A DNA stretch of 6,941 nt from Parvularculaceae bacterium UBA4496 (GTDB lineage Bacteria; Pseudomonadota; Alphaproteobacteria; Caulobacterales; Parvularculaceae): assembly GCA_002388885.1 (NCBI GenBank), contig DGNI01000009.1, positions 1,898-8,838 on the forward strand. The letters are read 5' to 3'. The stretch's first letter is position 1, and each line of letters opens with the position of its first letter. Positions 1-5,114 of the stretch are shown here, piece by piece. Both the position numbers and the translations under genes were made by a program. Below the pieces are notes generated by a model that ran no database searches, was not told the DNA's origin, and was given only the letters and a program-made list of their open reading frames with translations.

Positions 1-146
1 CGAGCGATAATGCGCGCACGGTGTCGGAAGTCTTCAAACGCTGCGGCCGCCGTCCGCAATGCGGCAAGTGCCTTCCCGATGTTGCGCAGATGATCGAAGA
101 CGCGCGCAATGTCGAAAACGGCGATCGCACCGTCGCCGCCGAGTAA
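1..146 (+). CDS. bfd: Bacterioferritin-associated ferredoxin (Bfd-like), 3' partial
   Basis: This is the last 47 codons of a gene that starts before the window (first full codon at base 3, stop TAA 144-146). The peptide contains RCGRRPQCGKCLPDV, matching the C-terminal half of the BFD-like [2Fe-2S] domain. Its CGKC pair corresponds to the second cysteine pair of the cluster; the first pair (CxC near the N terminus) lies outside the window. In the known family, Bfd binds bacterioferritin and passes electrons through the Bfr haem to reduce stored ferric iron for release into the cytosol. The bacterioferritin gene 145 bases downstream fits this role exactly. An extra cysteine just before the motif (RCGRRPQC) is also visible. 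The tail after the cluster motif is short, polar and unremarkable. The family call is good; the full length and start cannot be judged. Confidence 0.87.
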   Translation, partial: SDNARTVSEVFKRCGRRPQCGKCLPDVAQMIEDARNVENGDRTVAAE

Positions 147-154
147 TCACTCTT

Positions 155-179
155 ACAAATTATTATCATTATTAATGAT
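155..179. promoter_or_regulatory. Fur-box-like operator overlapping a perfect 7-1-7 palindrome
   Basis: Read on the minus strand, bases 173-155 are AATAATGATAATAATTTGT. This matches 14 of 19 positions of the classical Fur box GATAATGATAATCATTATC, including an unbroken ATAATGATAAT core. It overlaps a perfect inverted repeat, ATCATTA-t-TAATGAT, at 165-179. The block sits in an AT-rich patch between bfd and bfr, where iron control is expected. Whether Fur represses or activates here cannot be read directly. If the promoter proposed at 226-254 is real, the site lies about 80-105 bases upstream of the start of transcription, which would suit activation better than blocking. Another metal regulator is possible. 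Confidence 0.55.
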
Positions 180-198
180 TGCGCAAAAATCTGCGCAA
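179..198. repeat. Inverted repeat TTGCGCA-N6-TGCGCAA
   Basis: This is a perfect 7-base inverted repeat (arms 179-185 and 192-198) around a 6-base spacer, aaaatc. It directly abuts the Fur-like block. As RNA it would form a small stem-loop 33 bases after the bfd stop, but no T-run follows, so it is a poor intrinsic terminator. It could instead be a second operator site or an mRNA processing or stabilising hairpin. The pairing is certain; the function is not. Confidence 0.45.
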
Positions 199-225
199 CT
201 GATACGCGCTTGCAAAGATAATCCT

Positions 226-254
226 TTGTCAGCGCATGTGATGGTCTATTTTAT
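226..254 (+). promoter_or_regulatory. Possible sigma-70-type promoter for bfr
   Basis: TTGTCA (226-231) resembles a -35 element, one mismatch from TTGACA. After a 17-base spacer, TTTTAT (249-254) is a weak -10 element. Transcription would begin near 260 and leave a leader of about 30 bases before bfr. The -10 is a poor match, so this is only a candidate; bfr could also be read through from bfd. Confidence 0.3.
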
Positions 255-276
255 CAATATCGAATCTGAAAACCGC

Positions 277-282
277 AGGAGA
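277..282 (+). promoter_or_regulatory. Shine-Dalgarno that fixes the GTG start of bfr
   Basis: AGGAGA ends 8 bases before the GTG at 291, a near-ideal spacing. The nearer ATG at 284 is out of frame and too close to this site to use it well. The GTG start also gives the expected bacterioferritin N terminus, MKGD. Confidence 0.75.
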
Positions 283-290
283 ATGTATTC

Positions 291-770
291 GTGAAAGGCG
301 ACCAGAAAGTCATCGATTATCTCAACAAGGCGTTGAAGCTCGAGCTGACGACGGTCAATCAGTATTTCCTGCATGCGCGCATGTTGAAGGACTGGGGTTT
401 CGAGCGTCTCGCGAAAATCGAGTATGACGAATCCATCGATGAGATGAAGCACGCTGATAAACTGATCGAGCGTATTTTATTTCTCGAAGGACTGCCCAAT
501 GTTCAGGACCTCGACAAGGTTTATATTGGCGAGAACGTCAAAGAGATCCTGGAATGCGATCTCAAGGCCGAACAGCGCGCGCATCCGATTTATGTTGAGG
601 CCATCGCTTATTTCGAGAGCGTGAAAGATTATGTTAGTCGCGAGCTTCTGGTTGAGATCCTCGAGTCCGAGGAAGAACATATCGACCACCTCGAAACGCA
701 GCTCGGCCTGATCGGCAAGGTTGGTGAGAAGAACTACATGCAGTCGCAAATGAAAAAGTGTGACGAGTGA
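291..770 (+). CDS. bfr: Bacterioferritin, haem-binding iron storage protein
   Basis: The 159-residue protein is almost the same length as E. coli Bfr (158) and colinear with it from MKGD to the C terminus. The family forms a 24-subunit cytosolic shell of four-helix bundles that oxidises Fe(II) and stores the mineral. All di-iron ferroxidase ligands are present at the E. coli positions: E18, E51, H54, E94, E127 and H130. M52, the axial ligand of the intersubunit haem, is also kept, so this is true Bfr rather than a haem-free ferritin. Start: GTG at 291, chosen from the Shine-Dalgarno at 277-282 and from homology. The stop TGA (768-770) shares its last base with the ATG of the next gene. The upstream bfd and Fur-like site place it in iron control. 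Cysteines at 89 and 157 are unlike E. coli and have no known role. Confidence 0.97.
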   Translation: MKGDQKVIDYLNKALKLELTTVNQYFLHARMLKDWGFERLAKIEYDESIDEMKHADKLIERILFLEGLPNVQDLDKVYIGENVKEILECDLKAEQRAHPIYVEAIAYFESVKDYVSRELLVEILESEEEHIDHLETQLGLIGKVGEKNYMQSQMKKCDE

Positions 771-1099
771 TGCTGCGCGCCGCCGTTCTTTTTCTCCTTG
801 CCGCGGCTTGCGCGTCATCTGACGGCGCGCCCGGCTCGGGTTCGCCCGTTATTGGCGAAACGGGCGGGCTGTGCGGCGGAATCGGCGGTTTTGCCTGCGA
901 AAATGAAGGCGATTATTGCGCCATGCAGGCAGGCGAGTGCAAGGACATCGCCGATGCGGCGGGCGTCTGCACGCCCCGGCCGCAGTTCTGCACCCGCGAG
1001 TTCCGGCCCGTTTGCGGCTGCGACGGCGAGACTTATCCGAATGCTTGCTCTGCCGCCGCAGAAGGCGTCAGCGTCGCAAGCGACGGCGTTTGCGAATAG
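770..1099 (+). CDS. Cysteine-rich Kazal-type lipoprotein
   Basis: This small exported protein (109 residues from ATG 770) has a short hydrophobic signal (residues 2-13) ending in LLAAAC. C14 is a probable lipidation site; Ala at +2 would favour outer-membrane sorting. A Gly/Ser/Pro linker follows. Residues 33-67 form a cysteine-rich block beginning LCGGIGGFAC, similar to modules that often precede Kazal domains in bacteria. Residues 74-108 are a Kazal-type domain with the hallmark RPVCGCDGETYPNAC. Besides C14 there are ten cysteines (35, 43, 50, 57, 67, 74, 82, 84, 93, 108), enough for five disulfides, so it must fold outside the cytoplasm. Kazal domains classically inhibit serine proteases; that function here is inference. 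A GTG at 767 would add one residue; ATG 770 is preferred because it forms TGATG with the bfr stop. No clear Shine-Dalgarno is visible, so translation probably depends on coupling to bfr. Confidence 0.82.
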   Translation: MLRAAVLFLLAAACASSDGAPGSGSPVIGETGGLCGGIGGFACENEGDYCAMQAGECKDIADAAGVCTPRPQFCTREFRPVCGCDGETYPNACSAAAEGVSVASDGVCE

Positions 1100-1102
1100 C
1101 AG

Positions 1103-2038
1103 TTATTCTTTCGGCCAGCGCCGGTGAAACCACAGCCACTGGCCGGGCCGGGCGTTGATATCCGCTTCCAGAAGTTCATTGATCTTTTTTGTCAGCGCAT
1201 AAATATCGTCAGCGGACTTGCCCGTCGGCGTGAACTCAAGAGGTTCGCGCACGGTGAGCCTGAAATACGCGCCTTCAAGTCGTTCAAGCCCGAGATAAAT
1301 CAGCGGCGCGTCATATTTCAGGGCAAGCCGCGCTGCGGCCGGCGCCGTCATGGCGGGCTTTCCCATGAACGGAACCGAAATGCCGGAATTCAGTTTCTGA
1401 TCCACAAGCATCACGACTGATTGCCCATCTGACAATGACTGCACGAGAATTCGTCCACCGCGCTTCCCCTTTGGAATCTGATGACGCGACATGGTTTTTG
1501 CCCGGTGGTTGATGATCAGCTCATCGGTCAGCGGATTATTGGCGGCGCGATAGACGAAACCGTAATCGACGCCGCATTGGGTAAGCGCTGGCATGAAGAG
1601 TTCCCAGTTGGCGAAGTGTCCTGTCACGAATATGACGGGGCGTCCGTTGGCGATCACCCGGTCGAGAATTTCTTTTCCGGCGATTTCAACCCGGCCTGTC
1701 GACGGGCCCAGCTTGTCATGATGGGCGAATTCGCCGCTGGTGCGGCCGAGATTCTCCCATGCATCGCGGATGACGTTGTGGATTTGGTCTTGGGACCAGT
1801 CAGGATGGATTTTTTTAATGTTCCGCTCGGCGCGCAGCGACGCAGGCCTTATCAACGGGCCCACATAGCGAAGAAACTTTCCCGCGAGCGCTGACGCCGT
1901 ATCAACGCTCATCAAGCGGAAAAAGCCGAGAAGCCCGCGCATCAGCGCAAGCTCGATATAATGAAAAAAACGCACCGGCCGGTTCGAGCGCCGCTCCGGC
2001 AGATCGACCAATGCGGTTTCACTATCGCGTTCAGCCAT
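1103..2038 (-). CDS. lpxL: LpxL/HtrB-family lipid A late acyltransferase
   Basis: This 311-residue protein belongs to the LpxL/LpxM (HtrB/MsbB) family. In the family, these inner-membrane enzymes move an acyl chain from acyl-ACP to a hydroxyacyl chain of Kdo2-lipid IVA. The catalytic HX4E motif is GHFANWE, with H141 and E146. Other family marks are the R-x-ANNP segment (164-169), KGKRGG (190-195), the DQK segment near 213 and the C-terminal PGQWLWFHRRW. A hydrophobic stretch near residues 24-44 could anchor it in the membrane. It is the last gene of the lipid A operon, after lpxK. Start choice is uncertain: ATG 2038 overlaps the lpxK stop by 8 bases, ATG 2047 adds 3 residues and TTG 2074 adds 12; none has a convincing Shine-Dalgarno, suggesting coupling. 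Which acyl position it modifies cannot be told from sequence. Its stop is 3 bases from the convergent lipoprotein stop. Confidence 0.92.
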   Translation of the reverse strand: MAERDSETALVDLPERRSNRPVRFFHYIELALMRGLLGFFRLMSVDTASALAGKFLRYVGPLIRPASLRAERNIKKIHPDWSQDQIHNVIRDAWENLGRTSGEFAHHDKLGPSTGRVEIAGKEILDRVIANGRPVIFVTGHFANWELFMPALTQCGVDYGFVYRAANNPLTDELIINHRAKTMSRHQIPKGKRGGRILVQSLSDGQSVVMLVDQKLNSGISVPFMGKPAMTAPAAARLALKYDAPLIYLGLERLEGAYFRLTVREPLEFTPTGKSADDIYALTKKINELLEADINARPGQWLWFHRRWPKE

Positions 2039-3017
2039 TGCCGTCATTGTCGCGCTGTTTTTTGGCGGCGGCAATGCAATCCGTCAGGCGGCGCTTTAAT
2101 CCTTCCGGGTCACTGACGCGCATTTCCACCGGAAGGGTCAGAGTGCGCTCGCGAAAATCTGCGGGCAGGCGCACGAAATCCTTTTCTGTGCAGATCGGCC
2201 GCGCATTCAACCGCTCCGCCATGCGCGCCAGCACCTTCAGTTCCGCTTCACTGAAAGGATGATGGTCAGGAAATGCTGCGCGTTCCACAACTTCATAGCC
2301 AAGCCGGTTCAGCATCGCGAAAAACCGTTGTGGTTTTCCGATCCCTGCAAATGCGAAAACCCTTTCCGGCGATGGCGCAACCGGCTCCAACCATGCGTAA
2401 TAGTCGTCGCGTTCGTCGGCGTTTTTTTCGTCGCCCATTGTTACGATAATATCCGCCCGCGCAGCGGCGCTTCTGAATGTTTCGCGATATGGACCTGCAG
2501 GAAATGTCTTTTGGTGTTCGGTTTTCTCGTCTGCGCCAACAAGCAAAATGGAACAATCTTTTTTAAGGGAAGGGTTTTGAAAACCGTCATCCATGATGAT
2601 GACGCCGGCGCCCGATTGCACGGCCAGTCTGGCGCCGGCGGGACGGTCGCGGGCGACAATCGTTGGCGCGTGCTGCGCTAACAGCAAGGCTTCGTCGCCC
2701 ACATCGTTTGCAAAATGGGTTTGCGGATCGACAAGCAGGGGCCCGGCTTCGGCGCCGCCATGTCCGCGCGTCAGAAAGGCGCATCTCAGACCTTCGCTCC
2801 GCAGGAATTTTTCAACCATCAGTGCGAAGGGCGTCTTGCCGATTCCGCCGAGGCTCGCATTGCCGATGCAGATCACCGGGACGCCGGCGCTGACAGGCTT
2901 GGTCGTCATCCAGTGCAAACGCTGGCCCGCCTGATAGGCGGCGGAAAACGGGGTCAACGCGACTGTGATCGCTTTCGCGGAGAGGGAGTCGTTGCGCCAG
3001 AACCAGGGCTCGCGCAT
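2031..3017 (-). CDS. lpxK: Tetraacyldisaccharide 4'-kinase (LpxK)
   Basis: LpxK phosphorylates the 4' position of the tetraacyl disaccharide with ATP to give lipid IVA, at the inner face of the inner membrane. The 328-residue length is normal for the family. The P-loop reads GNASLGGIGKTP (52-63), a small variant of the usual GGTGKTP or GGAGKTP. The other family motifs follow in order: GDEA (107-110), DDGFQ (143-147), FPAGPYRE (172-179), FAGIGKPQRF (223-232), DHHPF (251-255) and TEKD (277-280). A hydrophobic N-terminal helix (about 12-32) fits the known membrane association. ATG 3017 is preferred because it overlaps the waaA stop in TGATG; GTG 3020 would add one residue. It lies between waaA and lpxL in one transcript, the natural order of Raetz-pathway late steps. 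All catalytic motifs are intact, so it should be active. Confidence 0.95.
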   Translation of the reverse strand: MREPWFWRNDSLSAKAITVALTPFSAAYQAGQRLHWMTTKPVSAGVPVICIGNASLGGIGKTPFALMVEKFLRSEGLRCAFLTRGHGGAEAGPLLVDPQTHFANDVGDEALLLAQHAPTIVARDRPAGARLAVQSGAGVIIMDDGFQNPSLKKDCSILLVGADEKTEHQKTFPAGPYRETFRSAAARADIIVTMGDEKNADERDDYYAWLEPVAPSPERVFAFAGIGKPQRFFAMLNRLGYEVVERAAFPDHHPFSEAELKVLARMAERLNARPICTEKDFVRLPADFRERTLTLPVEMRVSDPEGLKRRLTDCIAAAKKQRDNDGNG

Positions 3018-4321
3018 CACGCGGCAGTCTCGCGTTGTCTAAGCTTCGGCGCGATCACGTCGCACACATCAGCGAGAATGCGCGATGCATTTTCTTCGGC
3101 GCATCGCTTGGCTGCATCGGTCATGGCGCTGCGCGTCTTCCGGTCGGCGAAAAGACGTCTGACCGCCGTGGCGATCTCGCGGTCGTTTCTGACAAGCGCC
3201 GCGCCGCCGGTCCGCCGCATATCGGCATAGGTCTCAACAAAGTTGAACACATGTGGCCCATGCAGGATAGCTGCGCCGAGGCGAGCGGGTTCAAGCGGGT
3301 TGTGCCCGCCCTTTTCGGTCAGGCTGCCGCCCACAAAGCTGATATCGCAAAGCCGGTAAAACAGTCCCAGCTCGCCAAGCGTGTCGGCGATGTAGACATC
3401 TGTTTCCGGTGAGATCGGCTGATCTTGCGAGCGTCGCGCCGCCGAAAGGCCGTCTGCTTGGGTCAATTCCTCAATTTCTCCGCCGCGTCCGGGATGCCGC
3501 GGCGTGATGATCGTCAGAAGATCGGGAAAATCGGTTTTCAGGAGCTTTGCGGCGGCGAGGATCTGTTCTTCTTCTCCGGGATGGGTGCTGGCGGCGAGCC
3601 AGCAGCGGCGCTCACCAATTTGTTTTTGAATATTGCCGGCGATGATTTCATCGCCGGGAAGCGCCGGCGCCGCATATTTCAGATTGCCGAGCGATTTCAC
3701 CTCGCGGCCCGAAAGCTCTGTCAGGCGATCCGCATTCTGACGATCCTGAGCGATGATGATGTCAAACGACGACAGAATAAACCTGATGGCGTTGGGCTGG
3801 CGCTTCCAGCTGTCATAGGAACTCGGCGAAATCCGGCCGTTAACGAGCCCCATGAACGATACGACATCACGCGCTTTCAAAATCAAATTCGGCCAGAATT
3901 CGGACTCAACAAAAATCGCGGCGTCGGGGCGCCAGTGTTCCAGAAATCCCGCCACATAGTCCGGTTGATCCAGCGGAATGAACTGGTGAAACGCACCATC
4001 GGGCAGGCGCTCTTCCATCAGCCGAGCCGAGGTGACGGTGCCGGTCGTCACAAGAAAACCGACGCCGGGCATCTGCTCTCTCAATGACCGCACGAGCGGG
4101 ATTACCGATAGGGACTCGCCAACGCTGGCGCCGTGAATCCAGGCAAGTGCGCCGCTCGGGCGTTCACGCCGGGCGCGACCTTTTCGTTCATCAATGCGCG
4201 ACGGGTCTTCCTTGCCGGCTTTGAGGCGGCGATTGAGCGTAAACGACGCGACTGGCTCCGCCACGCGGCTGAGCGTGCGATACATCTTGAGGCCGAGCGG
4301 TTCGCGTAAATCCGTCGTCAT
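3017..4321 (-). CDS. waaA: Kdo transferase (WaaA/KdtA)
   Basis: WaaA, a GT-B fold glycosyltransferase (GT30), transfers Kdo from CMP-Kdo to lipid IVA at the cytoplasmic face of the inner membrane. The protein has 434 residues, typical for the family. The N-terminal acceptor domain carries WIHGASVGE (61-69), whose E69 matches the catalytic glutamate, and FVESEFWPN (137-145). The C-terminal donor domain carries AASTHPGEEE (243-252), ITPRHP (272-277), VGGSL (330-334) and GGHNPLEP (338-345). The N-terminal segment before the acceptor domain is less hydrophobic than the membrane anchor of E. coli WaaA, so attachment may be peripheral. The start ATG 4321 overlaps the stop of the upstream acyltransferase gene as ATGA, indicating coupling. 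Whether it adds one, two or more Kdo residues cannot be predicted from sequence. Confidence 0.95.
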   Translation of the reverse strand: MTTDLREPLGLKMYRTLSRVAEPVASFTLNRRLKAGKEDPSRIDERKGRARRERPSGALAWIHGASVGESLSVIPLVRSLREQMPGVGFLVTTGTVTSARLMEERLPDGAFHQFIPLDQPDYVAGFLEHWRPDAAIFVESEFWPNLILKARDVVSFMGLVNGRISPSSYDSWKRQPNAIRFILSSFDIIIAQDRQNADRLTELSGREVKSLGNLKYAAPALPGDEIIAGNIQKQIGERRCWLAASTHPGEEEQILAAAKLLKTDFPDLLTIITPRHPGRGGEIEELTQADGLSAARRSQDQPISPETDVYIADTLGELGLFYRLCDISFVGGSLTEKGGHNPLEPARLGAAILHGPHVFNFVETYADMRRTGGAALVRNDREIATAVRRLFADRKTRSAMTDAAKRCAEENASRILADVCDVIAPKLRQRETAA

Positions 4322-5016
4322 TGACGCCCCGCGCGTTGGTCCGCTTTTTCAGTAATATCGCTTAAAGCGCTTTCGACTTTTCTGCGCAGCATTTCTTTTT
4401 CATTGGCGTCTGCGTTCGGAGGGACAGAAATCGGCGGCCCAGCCAAGTAATAGCCTTTGGAAAACGGCGCGGCCAGCAGGAATCGGTCCCATGTGTTCAG
4501 GCGCGCGCCGCGGCTCGTGGAATAGGCCGCCGGTATAATCGGCGCGCCGGAAAGCTGCGCCAATCGGATAACGCCGGGTTTCACTTTTTCGCCGGGGCCG
4601 GTCGGCCCGTCCGGCGTGAAGCCGACGACGCCGCCATTTTCGAGCGCTGCGATCATTTGAGCGATCGCTGATGCGCCGCGTTTCTCCTTGCCAGGTTTAT
4701 CCTTGCTTGTGGCTGAGCCGCGAATGAACTCGACGCCGAAGTTTTTAACGCCGTTGGCGATGATCTCTCCGTCGCGGTGGGCGGAGATCAGCATGAAAAC
4801 GCGCCGGTCGGTTTTGCCGCGCACCGCCGGCGCCATCAAAAGCCGCCCGTGCCAGAAGGCGAGGATGACGCCGTGGCCTTCGCCCGCTGCGTCATCGAAA
4901 TGCTCGAAGCCTTCGACCGTCCAGCGCGAGGTCGCCTGCACGAGGCGAATATATGCGCCAATGCAAAGGCTCGCGAGCCGCATGGCGAATGTGCTTCGGT
5001 AGAGGCGTTTCAGCAT
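4318..5016 (-). CDS. DUF374 lysophospholipid/lipid A acyltransferase family protein
   Basis: First gene of the lipid A operon. From ATG 5016 it encodes 232 residues with DUF374 features: an MLKRL start with a hydrophobic N-terminal helix (about 9-27), FWHGR (54-58, H56 the likely catalytic His), SAHRDGE (78-84) and TPDGPTGP (134-141). The canonical HX4D/E spacing of acyltransferases is absent after H56, which is normal for DUF374. In epsilonproteobacteria this family includes LpxJ, a lipid A late acyltransferase, so a similar job is plausible here given waaA and lpxK downstream; phospholipid acylation is an alternative. An ATG at 5115 (265 residues) is in frame, but the extra 33 residues lack the family pattern and would run to the first base of the divergent exporter gene; 5016 is preferred although no strong Shine-Dalgarno precedes it. 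A lysine-rich stretch at 105-113 looks like an insertion before the GAS segment. Confidence 0.85.
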   Translation of the reverse strand: MLKRLYRSTFAMRLASLCIGAYIRLVQATSRWTVEGFEHFDDAAGEGHGVILAFWHGRLLMAPAVRGKTDRRVFMLISAHRDGEIIANGVKNFGVEFIRGSATSKDKPGKEKRGASAIAQMIAALENGGVVGFTPDGPTGPGEKVKPGVIRLAQLSGAPIIPAAYSTSRGARLNTWDRFLLAAPFSKGYYLAGPPISVPPNADANEKEMLRRKVESALSDITEKADQRAGRQ

Positions 5017-5114
5017 GAGGATTGGGTTCTGCGAATTCCGCCTCAAGGTCAATAGGTTGCGCCGAAGGGCGGCGACGGCGAGAATACGCATTCTTCTGGT
5101 AATAGGAGCGCCCA
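5017..5114. promoter_or_regulatory. Divergent intergenic region between the lipid A operon and msbA
   Basis: If the acyltransferase starts at 5016, this 98-base gap must hold the start signals for both directions. I see no convincing -35/-10 pair on either strand. The clearest element is the Shine-Dalgarno AGGAG at 5104-5108 for the exporter. An in-frame extension of the acyltransferase remains open across the whole stretch, so the gap may be smaller than drawn. Confidence 0.45.
5104..5108 (+). promoter_or_regulatory. Shine-Dalgarno supporting the TTG start of msbA
   Basis: AGGAG is followed by 6 bases and then TTG at 5115. No in-frame ATG or GTG occurs before the first membrane segment (the first is the Met at residue 41, inside it), so this site decides the start. 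Confidence 0.65.

Noticed and set aside
213..228. CAAAG-N6-CTTTG hairpin upstream of bfr
   Set aside because: Only 5 weak pairs with no T-run; this is expected by chance in AT-rich DNA.
109..294. A 61-codon plus-strand reading frame spanning the bfd end and the control region
   Set aside because: It overlaps the end of bfd in another frame, runs through AT-rich regulatory DNA and has no family signature. Only its last four codons (the mini-ORF before bfr) are worth noting.
1481..1894. A 137-codon plus-strand frame antisense to lpxL
   Set aside because: It lies fully inside lpxL, whose protein has clear catalytic motifs. The antisense protein shows no recognisable domain; long antisense frames are common in GC-rich genes.
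3425..4087. A 220-codon plus-strand frame antisense to waaA
   Set aside because: It is long, but it mirrors the codon pattern of waaA and shows no domain, signal or Shine-Dalgarno support.
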